From Apoderus coryli (Eukaryota; Arthropoda; Insecta; Coleoptera; Attelabidae): a stretch of 64,000 bases of DNA. Position numbers and translations under genes: made by a program. Positions 14,032 to 26,671 of the stretch are shown piece by piece. The DNA lies in assembly GCA_911728435.2 (NCBI GenBank), contig OU452210.1, positions 15,732,442 through 15,796,441 of the forward strand. The letters run 5' to 3'. Position 1 is the stretch's first letter, and every line of letters starts with the position of its first letter. A model generated the notes under the pieces. That model had not been told where the DNA came from. It was given only the letters and a program-made list of their open reading frames with translations, and did no database searches.

Positions 14032-17000
14032 TATATTATATATATCCAAACACCACCACTATCCGTGTAAATATGATAACTTCGTAACGGCATCAGTGAC
14101 AACCCTAAAATTTAATCTTATACCTTTAAGTTTAATCGCAACGCATATAGTTTTGCTTTCTTCTAGTATAATTCAAGCCATAATAAAAATGTGCCTTAAA
14201 AACACCTTATTTGGTTAACAACTTAAGAAAATTCATAAAATTCGCTACAATCTGTGAACGAGTGACTTGATGATCAGTTTTTATATCATCTGGAGCAATT
14301 TTCAATATCATTAAATTTTAAAATTTACGATGCGAATAAAATAGCTATTTTAACACCTGTCCAAGAAGTTATTTGTATTGAAATGAGTGGCTATAATAAT
14401 TTTTTACATCAGGTAATATAATGGTTTTGATCTTTTAAGAAGAGAGTTTCGCAGAATCATAATGTACCACCTATACATGTTTACATACAGCAGAAAAAAA
14501 TATCGAGAGCAGAGAGTCCGTGTGTGTTGTGTATGTCTGAAGAAGGTCGACATTTTCATTTGTCAGATATGATTGGTGAGCCAAACATAAACCTTAAGAT
14601 TTATATTAATGTAGGGTAGGTATATATATGGTTAAAGAAACCTACACACAAAACACTAGGAACTAAAGAAATATTTGTGGTATTATTACTGACTACAGTA
14701 CAGTGTATAGAAATTTATTACACACGTACCTATATTATCCACAGCCATGTGGTTATGTTATTGATTATTAATTATGCTCATGTATTATGTAGGTTTGTGT
14801 AGTTATTATTATTGTTATTGTGCAATATCCCACAAAGTACCAGCGATTATACAGATAACTTTCAGAAGTTCCTATAGGTACCTACTTACGTAGGCAGATT
14901 TAATAAATTCCATAAAAGAGTTTCTTGAACATCTGAAACTTACCTAAAACAACCAGTTATCTGAAAACAATTTCTTGTATTGTGAAACTGACTTTGCACA
15001 TTACATGACCTGTGATTGCTTAAAATTAATAAATTTGTTTGGCCTGTTATTCACTACAGTTGGGCATTTATTATATTTTGCCGTAAATTATAATTTGATG
15101 GGCATTTAAATTTACGGGTGGTGAGTTATCGTAAATATCGCAATACTAAGAGCAAACAATAACATAAAATAATGCTTGCCAGTTCATGTTGACGGATTTA
15201 TTAAATCACTTGATAGGTAGGTATTGGTATATCGTGAAATTATTGCTACTTGTTCAAATGTAACAAATTGAATATACCTACCTATTTGGTAGATGTATGT
15301 GGCTGTGCTGCTGCTTATAACCAATGCTATGTCTATAAATATAGATACAATCTAGTTAATTTGCTTGTCTCGATAAAATTGTACTTGAAAACTAGATACA
15401 CTAAATTGTCTAAAATAAAATAAATTTATTACATCTTTAGCCGCAATAATTGGATAAATTTTAAATGTTTATTTGAATCAATTTTAAGTAATAACAGTTT
15501 TAAAATTGCAATATTGAATAAGTACTTGACGAGTTAGCGAAGTCCCACGATTCTTTATTGACCATTATGAGAAACGTAAAATTATTATTATAATTTTGGT
15601 TGTTACAGTTCAATTTGCCCATAATTTTGACATATTTTGCCTTCATACCTTACTTTATTGCAGTAAAATATTGATTATTGAAACTTATTTGATTTGTGCA
15701 TATATATCGAGCAAGCTTTCGTAAAACACCTTGTATATCGCGAACCATTCAATCCAAACCCATAAACTTATATGAAGAAAGAAATGTGTAACCATATTAT
15801 TCATTATAAGCTGGCGTGAAAATTGTATTTTGCACATGGCAGTGTATTAATTTAACGTTCACGAAAATTGAAGTGTCACAAAGTGCATAAAGGAGTATAT
15901 TTTGACTTTAGGCTACAACCTAAATCGCCCTTTTAAGTATATGTATTGTAAAAACTGCATCAACTTTTTGGTAACTGTAGAGGCACCGCCAAAAATATAG
16001 CCGCAGGTTTATAATGCAAATTTTTCCACAACAAGAAGACAGGATATTTTATTATGTTCAACATTAATATACTCAAAAATAATAATTTTAAATTGGAATT
16101 ATAGAAATATATGCAACCTAAATGAACGAATACAAATGACGTTTGCCATTCTTCAGGACTTGAAAGATTCCCGAAGCTCCACGATTATAAAAACATAATT
16201 AAGAATGTTGATACACCTTGTATGGTAATTTGAATATTTAATCTAACATTCCCCTGATATGTAAAACATGTGGCGCCATTTTCTGAAGATGCTGCCGATT
16301 TTATTTATTACCTCATTTAATTAATATATATCAATCGTTTTGAAGTCATTACAATTTTATTTACTCTTACCCTTAAGCTACAAGTTAATAACTATATATA
16401 TATATATATATAAAGTAATCTGAATGAAAATCTAGAATTAAAAAAGAGGATGCGTCAAAGAATCCTTAAAGCGTCTAATATAATCAGATTAAAAATTATA
16501 TTGGGTTTTCGATGTCGAACTAAAGGTTATTTTATGATACATTAAAAGTGAGATTCTGTTGTTCGTTTTGTCCATTTACTTAATAATTTTAAAACGCAGG
16601 AGATTTGTTTATGAAACTCTGAAGTTAGGGATAAAAGAACTGACTATAGTCTTCCCCAAACCAGTTTGTAAAATATACATGAGGACATATAAATTGATGC
16701 CTTCAAAGAGGCAAATGGATCATTTCTCTGATTTTTAAAAATTGTTTAATATTAAACTCAATTATTTTGGAGAATACTTTATTGCCTGATTTAGACTACC
16801 TACCGAAATTAGCTGAAAATAGTACAAGTTACAATTGAAAAATGAATGAAATAAACTAATAAAACACATTAACACCACGGAGGGCTGATATTTATTATTC
16901 TAACACAAGCTGAGATTTTGCGCAACTCACTATAAACTCAGCATGTTGTAATACTTATATCAAGTTACTGTATAGCACCCCCTGATGAGCTTATGTACGT

Positions 17001-18640
17001 ATCTGTTAACTGTAGTATTCTTAATATGTCTTAACAATTTTTGTATCTTGTGCTGTATGAAATTTTGAGTTATCATGGGCTCAATAATTACCGCCAACGA
17101 AATTAAGATCTCATCAGAAATTTATTATAAATACACATTCGGCGTTCAAATAGAAAGTATACCTACGAGCGTGTCTAAGGCGAAAAGTTAGAAAAAAATA
17201 ATGACCGTAGCCACATGCAAATGTTGTGGTTCTCTGAATACCATTTATCTTGGAGTTTAATTGGTGGCGCCTAAAGTTTTTTCACATTAACAGCTAAAAG
17301 ACAGATGCTTGAAGTTATAAATTGCTCGTAAATAAGTAGTGTGTTTTTACATTCAATCGTACACTGCACACCGTACAGTGATATTGCGAATAGTACTTTA
17401 AAATAATTGGTATCATTACAGTTACAAACTTTGGCGCGAGGAAAAGGGAAAAAATTGCTAAATTTATGGGAGGACTGTATATAACTTTTTAGTTTAGTTT
17501 AAATTAAAATGGTAAATAACTACTTTTCTCTTTTTCGTTGGGGAAAATGCATATTTTCTTATAGCAAATTATCCATATCAATATAACCAAAATGCTCTGG
17601 TCACGGTAAAAATTACAAAAACCACATTAGTAGTACAAATTTTAAGGGACAAGAATAACAATCTAGCATGACTTTTAGGCCCAATTCTCCAGTGAAAAAA
17701 GAAAATAGTGTATAAAATACTAATTTTTTAAATCTTCTACATAATGCAATAAAAAACTTAATAGATATTTCAATTAGCAAACAGTCGCTAATATGTAAAA
17801 CATTCATTATTAAGAAAATATTTATCTTCTTCGGAACATTACATCTTTTGTGTATTAAATTAATATTAGCTCTATTCACTTCGTAACATTTCGTTTATTC
17901 TATAATATTAAACGACATGTTTAAAATTTTTATCGTTTTGCGTGTTAAATAAACTAATAAAACTATATTTGCTTTTGGTACGTACTATTAATAATAATTA
18001 AAATCATTTACCTATCTACGGAATGTTTACAGCTATATACAAATAAAAAATCAATAAACAAATTTGCTAATTTAGATTCCCCCGAAACATGAAAATCAGC
18101 AATATAGACCTAATTATCGGTATCTCAATCAGGGCAAAGCTATCAGGACCAGGAAACCTACGCTGTAATAATCTACTAATAATCGTCAAACAATATTAAA
18201 TAAATAAACATGAGGTAGAACAATAATAAAATATAATACTAAACAAATATAAAACATAACCATCTCCGTCTAGGTAAATTTAAAGAATTTAAACATAAAT
18301 TTTTCTATTTCAAACTTTTCTTACAAAGTTACCCCACTGCTCCTAAACAACTCAAGATATAATAAAACGCATCTAATTGAAACCAGACCACCCCGTACAT
18401 GGAGGTAGTGCGTATCTACTCAAGAAAAATAATGATTTTTTTTTTAACTAAAACAAAAAACAATTTACGTTATATACATGTAGAGGTATGTCATTCGTAA
18501 TAATTTTCCATGGAAACGCATGTAAAAAACAGTTGAAACATGTTTATACAGTGTAATGTATTGTTACTACCGACAAGCCCTGCCAAAAATAATGTTTTAG
18601 GGCACGCCTTTCAATGTTAGTTGGAAAAATCATTCATTAA
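14032..18640. other. Gene-free AT-rich stretch
   Basis: No coding exon was recognised. A (TA)n microsatellite lies at about 16392-16413. An 88-codon minus ORF at 17613-17879 has no recognisable domain and is treated as chance. Confidence 0.55.
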
Positions 18641-18819
18641 TTTAACAAACATCAGCTTTCAAAATTGATTGTATGTTTGATGTTTTTCCAATGTCTTTCA
18701 AACTTATTTTTGATTTAAAAGCAGTATGTTTGTATATTATATGTATAGTTAACCAAATAAAACAAATAAACGTCAATCTTTGAAATTTAAAAATGAGAAT
18801 AGAAATAGCAAATAGTTTA

Positions 18820-19047
18820 ATTTGATTATAAAAAACAAATGGGTCTGGGATAAAAGAAGAATTACTGAACTGAGTCAGTAAGAATCGAAAACGGGATATT
18901 CTTAAGGAAATCTTCACAATGTAAGCACCTCCAAAGGTGAGAAATAATAGCACATAAAAACAGTAGCTCCCTAAAATCGGCCACAAGAACCATCTCCTCT
19001 GATTTGCCTCTATTCTCAGGGCTGAAAGTAATAACGTCAATCTTCAC
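18820..19047 (-). mobile_element. Possible Ty3/gypsy RNase H fragment (degenerate)
   Basis: A minus-strand ORF at 18862-19047 contains PENRGKSEE, then HLWRCLHCEDFLKN and PFSILTDS. This order loosely resembles the start of the RNase H domain of Ty3/gypsy elements (S..E.NY...E...L.....FR.YL.G..F.I.TD). The expected catalytic context is incomplete and the frame ends at once. It would lie just downstream of the agrin-like exon, inside its intron. Low confidence. Confidence 0.25.
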
Positions 19048-19167
19048 GAAAATTCCACATTTTTTTAAAGGTCGATTTCAACCTGATCCTAGATTTTCTA
19101 ATTAATTCATATTACTCGTCTGCTGTTTTCCCTTAAAAAAACTAATATTCCATTTGGGTTTGCTTAC

Positions 19168-19651
19168 CCTTAGTAGCAGAACTAACCCTATCCAGATTAC
19201 TTAAAGTAACAGGTACTGGGCTAACATCCAGTTTAATATCAGCATGTTCCTTATGTTTATAAAGTCTTCCAATGAATATTGCGGTATATTTAAGTCTAAT
19301 AGGTTGCCGGCACTTAACACCTTCACCCTCGTTTAAAGCTTTCACAATGCGCACTTCCTTGTTCTTGGGAAAATTTATTGTGTTTTTAAAGTATCTCCTA
19401 ACCACTGCGCGAAAATATAACGAATCGTTTCTGTACGTAATATCCCCGATAACTTTACCAGTGAAAATCACTTGGGACCGATGGATTTCCCTTTGAAATT
19501 TATCATTATTTTTCAATATATGTTCGTAAAATTTACATCGGGGTAAATAAATATGATTTTCGAAAGCGTGTCGTCGCGAAAGAGTTTTTTTTGCTGAAGC
19601 GATATATTTAACGCTTGCAATGAGCGTTAAAAATATTAGAGCGTTTCGCAT
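19168..19651 (-). CDS. Agrin-like secreted protein, first coding exon with NtA-like domain (partial)
   Basis: The ATG at 19651 opens a signal peptide (MRNALIFLTLIASVKYIASA). About 140 residues follow that resemble the agrin N-terminal NtA domain: a Cys after the signal, an SQVIFTGKVIGDI strand, then FRAVVRRYFKN, a Cys in VKCRQP, and VTLSNLDRV near the end. In agrin the NtA domain binds laminin in the basement membrane. The exon closes in phase 1 at a consensus donor (GTAAGC, 19167 downward). No Kazal, laminin-G or EGF exons were found between here and position 1, so the remainder lies beyond a long intron or off the window. An in-frame ATG at 19726 would add 25 residues before the signal peptide and is less likely. 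An NtA-only secreted protein is the alternative. Confidence 0.6.
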
Positions 19652-19739
19652 TTTTATGGCACGTGGGTTGTACCCCCAACAGTAAAGTGTTATAGAGTCT
19701 TGAGAAACAAACGCGCTGAGGTACACAGCATGACTGCAG

Positions 19740-22700
19740 GCTCTAGTGTAGTATCACGCAAGGTACTACTACTACTTACTACTCTTGCTATGGTACTACA
19801 TCTCTGAATTTCTATATGGGTTCTCGCTGTGATTGGTCAATTTGACCAAAAACGCCCACTCAAAATCACCAACGATTTTAAATGTATATATATTTATAAT
19901 TATTATTAAATTTGTTAAAAAAAACACTCTACACTTATACATATTTTTATTAACGCCTCTAGTAGAGCTACTTTCATTTTGCAGGCTTCCTGGTTTTATT
20001 TTGTTTTTATGTATAATTTCACAAAATAATTAATATATTTACAGGGTGAGTCTGGCAGAACGCTGGGAGCTGTATTTTTTTAAAACCACAAAAAATTTAT
20101 ATTCTCGGCTATAAAACTAATTACATAACAATCACATAAATCATATCTGCCTCTGTCTTTTATTTAAAATGTTTTCTGATAGCAACGATACCTCAGGATA
20201 AACCTTGCTTCCAATTTACACTATATAGATTACGTTTCGCTGATCATTTTGCCAGCTTCTTCAGATCAACTTTGGTTAGTTTAACCGCGTTGACGCAAAA
20301 TTGCTCTGAAGAAGCTGAGAGGATGATTAACGAAACTTTATCTAGTTTAAATTTAACGCAAGATCTATACAGAAGTATTGTTTATATAAATTTAGAACTG
20401 TGGAAGTTTTCTTTCTAAAATAGAAGATGTTTTTTTTTTAATTTTCAGTACTAATATATATCTCCTGCGAATAAATACATTTAATGCCATTTTAGATCCC
20501 TGTGTTACAGTGTATCTTCAAACAATTTTAACTAAATTGCGAATTTATTAACATATGTAACTCACCCAATATTTAACGAGAAAGTGGATTATGTACCTAA
20601 TTGCATTTAAAGATATTTTGAAAGGTGATTAACAATATTGATGCGACCAATAAGTGAATTTATCCTGTACGCTCGTGTATTCAACGGCGCGGGGCGGCGT
20701 CCTATTTATGTAAGTCACTTATTTTTACTGATCTTGAATAATTAAAAACTGATCATGTGTGAATAATTGTGTTTGTCCATTTTGCGTATATAATTAAGCT
20801 ATTATTAGGTAAATACCTCTCTACCAACAGATAGTATCTTATAAAACAGGAAAGAATTTTGCTTTATTTTTCTAATTATTTTTCATTCTGCCAGCTTGAT
20901 GACGGTGACAAAATAACCTAAACTAATCAAGCTATTTATCTTGTTTAACATAAATATATGTTTAATACTACATTACAGGAATAAACATATATATAGGATG
21001 AGGATGGCAGTTTAGAAATGTTAAATAATTTCTACATAGGCTTTTAATTAAAAAACTTGTTTTTCCTTAGAAGCACAGTTTTAAATATTTTTCTAATCAT
21101 TTCACGATTAAACGATCTCATTTGTATCTTACCTATCACGTTGAGTAGGTACTTTTATAAACATTTCAAAGCACAAATAATCACCCCTTCAACATTTTTA
21201 AAATGTAGGTATGACAATAGAAATACTGTCAATAACAAATAAATTATATTTAAAAGCCCATTTAACGGTGCTGTTTATCGATTTATAATTTATAGATGTT
21301 TTAGTTTTACGGACAATTATAATATATATATAATATAACTATTAAAAAATAGTTGTAAAAACAAAAGAAATATGATCAACGTCAAAATGCCATCAGAATT
21401 TTATGTTCGTCTATCTCTGCGTGTAAGTTTCAAGGTATAAATTTTGAACAAAGAATATGGCAGTACAATGTTATAGGCGTTTAAAGATAAACTATTGGAA
21501 ATTTTGATATCTAGAAATATTTTAAATTGACCTTGAAACCTGTTACAATTTATTATATATATATATATATATAAATGCATCAAACTCTAAAGAAATACTC
21601 CTTTGGGAGTCTACTGAAGTAGAAGTACTTATTATTAATTCCAATATGTGGTTAAAATTAATCCAATATCCAGAATTAGTAGATAGTAGTAGGTAGTATT
21701 TATTTTCAATTTTTCTCAATGTTATTCGACGTTCCGTAAAACAGAATAAAAAAAGGAAAAAGAACAAATAACTGAGCGTAAACCTCCTGGGTGCTTAATT
21801 ACTCAATAAAATATAATGGATATTATAAACAACAAACAACTTCATTTTACTGGTTATAGAGTTTTCATTATTATATTTGTAGGTATATAGAAATAAATAA
21901 ATATACCCATGAATGGATAAAATATGGATAAAGTCACAGCAAGTAAGAATTTTCAAGAAACAAGTTATTTTTCGATACATTTTTACTTTCGTATTTATTA
22001 TATTATTTAGGATAATTAAGTGGACAGAAATTCTGAATGATGTAACAACTATTCTTAAAAGTTTGATTACTTTGAATTTACTAAAAGTTTGAAATATGTC
22101 GGTGCGACTCTGAGTTCGCTAAATTTCCTTAAGTTGTTTTCCACCCTCCACATCATCAGTTGAAAAGGTGTGTTCACGTGATGGATTGATATAAATCTAG
22201 AGATGTGTATGATACAAGATTAACAGAAGGCGTTTGTTTTCATTGTGGTGAAAAAGAAATAATACTGACCCACCTTGTGCCAAAATTAAAAAAAAAATTA
22301 AAATAAACTAAACATTTCCATCTTATTTTTGTAATGATTATCATAATCTTTTATACAAAGTGTCAACAATTTCTGTGTAATATATCATTTACTGAATACA
22401 ATATTTGCATAAATATAGGTGCGATTTAGCGAAATTTACTTTAGCCAACAAATAATTCAAATAACATGACGGCAACTGCACAAAAGACAAAGATTATTGT
22501 GTTTTATCTCTATACTGTAGAATCATGTTGGTAAGCTGTTCATTTAAGTGAATATGATTACGGTAATCATACCCTCGTAATTATTGATTTACCATCAGAG
22601 GATTCTCGAGTATCTTACTGAAAAACGTTGGTTTCACTGCATTTTCTCTGTAGCGTAACAAATCATCGAAGTCTTTGTATACTTCGATTAGCAGTTTATT

Positions 22701-24440
22701 GATTCGTAATGCTTGATTTGCACATTCATTTCATGTAAATTACACTTTCAACAACGAATTTCAAGGCAGTGGGACTTTATTCATATAGTTACAATTAAAT
22801 TTGGAGGTTTTTAAGTATCCCTTTCAGGAAAATTTAATAAAAAAGCAATACCTGAATATTGCGAATGGCATATTTAGTAACGGTATCAAATTATGCACTT
22901 AAGCTAAACTATGATACAGTTGCAACTTATAGAGAACTCACGTTAATCGGTTCTCGTCCAAACTAGATGCAAGATTATACATATTTATTTTACTTAAATT
23001 GATAATCTAAGACACACTCTGTACATCAAGTTTATTGTGCTACAATAATAAATACTATTATAGATAATTCTCTTAAACTTAGATAAATGGTACAATGCAT
23101 AATTAATCATATACCTTGTGAATTGCCTAAGATATTTGAAAAGAATATTCGACTTTTAAGAAGGCACTATATTAAGGCAGACTTTGTTTAAACAAACTTT
23201 CTGCACAGACTTTTGTTTGACAATAAACACCTGCGCCCATATTTAATGTTTAGCAGAAGCAATCAATCGCAATCGTGAGAATTTGGTCAGGTAAATAATC
23301 AGTTAACAATATTTTCATATTTTCTAAAAGTGGTAGCACAACCTTATTTGGATATTGACTAACAGTACTATTTACTATTTTACTTCAACTACTAGCAACT
23401 AATGTTATGCAGCTACTACTATAGAATAATGGGTAAATATGACATGCAGTTTTAAAAATTTAATTACCACTTCTTTTGAATGCTTAATTAACATTTAAAA
23501 ATTATTACGTGTTTGAGCACTGCGGCTGGAAGAAACGGATTTTATGATATAATAACAATAATAATAAAAAAACATTCAATATCGCAGATTAGACTTATTC
23601 GTTTCTTTCTGGACATTCAAAAAACGTGCGAAATGAAAGTGTTTGGTATTTTATTTTTGAAATTTATCAAACGAAACCTCTGACTGACTTTCATTGTACG
23701 TAGATTACCAATTAAGTTATTTGAAGTGTTTTGTACAATTCTCAATTCATTCAATATTACAATAGATAACAATATTTTTTACTATACACTAACAAATATA
23801 AAATTTATATCCTTAGATATCAAAATGAAATAAGCTATGAATGTCACAAAGAGTGGGTGACAATATTACCTGATTTCTTAACACGTTCAACTGAATTTAA
23901 ATGACAAACAAACCTTGATTTATAGGTAAAAGAGAAAAATAACACAAAAAAGGTAATATGCCCACTCTAAAATAAAACTACATGTTTTAAAATCGATGTA
24001 TTGTTACACAATGTTTGATAATTCAATTCTACAAAAGGAATTTCTACCACCAAGGAAGCTAGCCGGACCTTAAGATTGTAGGTAGGTTAATTTACTGCCG
24101 ACAAATATTTCAGGTCCAATATTTCGACTAACTATAATTTATGAATGTAAATAAATTTTTAAATGTTTATGAACTATTTTAATCACATTAGAAGTTATTG
24201 GAAAAGTTAAACAACAATATTTTCATATAGAGTTTTCATTGTAAAAATTTAAAAGATATTGTACAACACTATACTTAGTAGCGTAATAATATGTACCTAT
24301 ATCCTATTTATTAATCTTAGTTAATTAATTATAGTTTACAAGCAATAATTAATACCTCATCAAAATTAATGTCTTTATCTCTATGGCTAAGTAAATTGTT
24401 AGGTACTTATTAGGTCGATAATTTTATATACTAAGATACA
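19740..24440. other. Gene-free stretch with simple repeats
   Basis: No coding exon was recognised. It contains the inverted repeat at 20220-20350 (listed separately) and a (TA)n tract at about 21551-21573. The short minus ORFs around 21.4-22.0 kb are low-complexity and hydrophobic, built from AT-rich sequence. Confidence 0.55.
20220..20350. repeat. Imperfect palindrome with two hammerhead-like cores
   Basis: The plus strand carries CTGAAGA (20306-20312), an 18-nt spacer and CGAAAC (20331-20336). The minus strand carries the same arrangement: CTGAAGA (20264-20258), an 18-nt spacer and CGAAAC (20239-20234). The two arms face each other, so the locus folds back on itself. CUGANGA...GAAA is the conserved core of hammerhead ribozymes. 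In the minus copy the spacer begins GCTG and, with the C of CGAAAC, ends CAGC, which could form stem II. Stems I and III are not evident. It may be a remnant of a Penelope-like or related element. Confidence 0.45.
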
Positions 24441-25079
24441 TATACCGTGTGTCCACAGATGGACGCATAAATTAGGTGAATATGACAAAAAAAATTTTTG
24501 AATGAGATCTGGTTTTTGGCCCTGTTTTGTCTAAAACGCTGAATATCAATCAAATCGCTCGTTGTAGAGGTAATTTTTAAAAAATGGGTTGAAATATTGA
24601 GATATAAGTACTTTATTTACCTTTATTTTTGAAAATACATGAAAATTGCATTGGGAAAGATTTACAGTGAAATTCAAAAATTCAATCCACTGTAAAATTA
24701 CAATATCGCGATAAAAGTTCAATTTAAGATGAAAAAATGTAATTATTTCAAAATAAATAATTTAGTGGTAGAAAGAACAATTATCTTAATTCAATTCAGC
24801 GATTACGGCCATCCAATCTGTAACACAAAGAACAAAACCTAATTAGATATATAAAAACAATTGTTATAACATAAATTTTTTTGTGGCATAGCGAATAATT
24901 ACTTGTCTCTATCTGACATTAACATTTCAGCGCAGGGTTAGAAAGAAACAAGTCGGCCTAAGTTCTAAACATTTTAATCAGACTCGAAACAAAAAAATAT
25001 CAAAGTGATTGAATCTTTTAATTTCACCGTAAATCTTCATTCTAAAAAACTTTTCTTTCTACCATTTTCATGCTTTCTG

Positions 25080-26459
25080 CTTTCAGACACACAGTATGGA
25101 TATCGAAAGCAAAGATCTACCAAGCAGGCATTGATGAGGTTAGTGCAGTCTATAGTGGTTGCAATGGAACAAGGACACATTCTGACGGCTGTATTTTGCG
25201 ATCTTTTTAGAGCATTTGACTGTGTTTCTCATGCGATTCTCTTAAAGAAACTTCCCCTATATGGCATAAGATCTTACTTGAGTGATCGACATCAGTTAGT
25301 TGACTATATGAGAGAGACGTCTGAAGTAAGGCCTGTGACAATCGGAGTACCCCAGGGCTCAATCCTTGGTCCACTTTTATTTATTATATATCTCATCTTA
25401 TTTGGGGGATACTCAAGTAATTCAGTATGCAGACGTCACCACAATTTACCAGGCTTCGGAGGATCTTAATAACATCATCCAAACCAAATTAAAGAGTGCT
25501 GAGAAATGGTTTGCCTCTAACGGACTGTCTCTGAACTTCTCGAAAACGGAGAGGATTGATTTTACACTAAGGAAAAATTTTACTAGCGAAAACAATACTT
25601 ATAAGTTTCTTGGAGTAATTGTAGACCCGAAATTGACATGGAAAGATCAGATCGATTGCCTTGCCAAAAAATTGTCCAGTGTGGTTTATCTCTTGCGAAA
25701 ACTATCGACTACATGTTCACAAGAAGTCTTGCGTTGCGCATATATGGGATACTTTCAGGGCCTGATTAGTTATAGCGTTCTGTTTTGGGGCAAGGCACCG
25801 CAATGGCAAATTATCTTTAAAATTCAAAAGGCGGCTGTACGCGTAATGGTTAAAGCTTCAGCAAACCCTTCTTTAAAAAATTAAATATTCTAACAGTTCC
25901 TGCTTTGTATATTTGGCAGTGCATTTTTTATATTAGGGAAAATCTCAATACTTTAATAAGTCATCAGGATCTACACTGTTATGAAACGCGGCATAAGAAA
26001 AACCTGTATCTGCCCCGGCACAGATTAGCTTTGACAGATCGACAGTTTCAGGTTATGGCCGTTAGATTCTATAATCACCTTCCTCGTCAGATAAAAGATA
26101 TTGCGAACAACAATAAATTTAAAGTTGAAGTGAAAAAACAACTGAGATTGTCCCATATGACTATGCTGACTATCTCACCTACAAATTTTGAGTGAATTTT
26201 GTACACTCTAGTGCTTTGTTAATCTTAATTTATATTATAGTCTGTTGATTGTTGTAATATTTGAATTGTGCCCCTTTAGACTATTTATTGCAGTTTTTAG
26301 TGATTTTTATGTACTTTGTTTTACTGTTTTGTATTTGTACTATTTACACACGCATTTGTTGTTTGAGTATTTTGATTGTTTATATTGTATTTTTATTTTT
26401 ATTTATGTACATACTGAATGTGACGATGCCAATAACTATTGTTATATAGGCAAATAAAG

Positions 26460-26490
<31 letters not shown>
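25080..26490 (+). mobile_element. Jockey/CR1-type non-LTR retrotransposon, truncated and dead
   Basis: Reverse-transcriptase sequence is spread over three frames. The first (25005-25469) has a GYRKQRSTKQAL block, FRAFDCVSH (normally with D-x-x-KAFD) and GVPQGSILGPLLFIIY. The second (from about 25366 to 25884) holds the catalytic box as YADV, so the second catalytic Asp is lost, followed by LNFSKTE and the FLGV thumb segment. The third (25905-26195) is the C-terminal domain with PRHRLALTDRQF and FYNHLP. The endonuclease and any ORF1 are missing. The 3' end is an AATAAAGC stretch followed by (ATT)n at 26459-26490, typical of the microsatellite tails of such elements. Confidence 0.85.
26459..26490 (+). 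repeat. (ATT)n microsatellite
   Basis: About ten ATT units directly after AATAAAGC form the 3' tail of the non-LTR retrotransposon, abutting the right arm of the host TIR element. Confidence 0.85.
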
Positions 26491-26671
26491 TTCAAAAATA
26501 AAGGTAGTGTATTTCACCCTTTTTTTTTTTAATTTATCTCTACAACAACACGATATGAGCGATTTGACTGATATTCAGCACTTCTTAGTTTTCGACAAAG
26601 CAGGGGTAAAAATCAGAAGATCTGATCAAAATTTGTTTTAGTTATATGCATCTATCCGTGGACACACGGTA

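Larger units (their letters stand above)
24445..26669. mobile_element. TA-flanked TIR (foldback) element with a nested retrotransposon
   Basis: The outer ends are inverted repeats beginning CCGTGTGTCCAC. The arms (about 24445-24640 and 26490-26669) stay alignable for roughly 180 bp, sharing blocks such as GCTGAATATCA, TCAAATCGCTC and ACCTTTATTTTTGAA. TA dinucleotides flank both ends (24443-24444, 26670-26671). The core is mostly occupied by a plus-strand non-LTR retrotransposon fragment that probably inserted later. Without that insert the host element would be a non-autonomous Tc1/mariner-like element of under 1 kb. Confidence 0.75.

Noticed and set aside
18642..19040. Minus-strand ORF of 132 codons
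   Set aside because: Hydrophobic, AT-rich and overlapping the possible RNase H trace in another frame; no domain or signal of selection seen.
22140..22180. Minus-strand CTGATGATG...GGAAAAC as a hammerhead core
   Set aside because: The GAAA box lacks the preceding C and no stems form.
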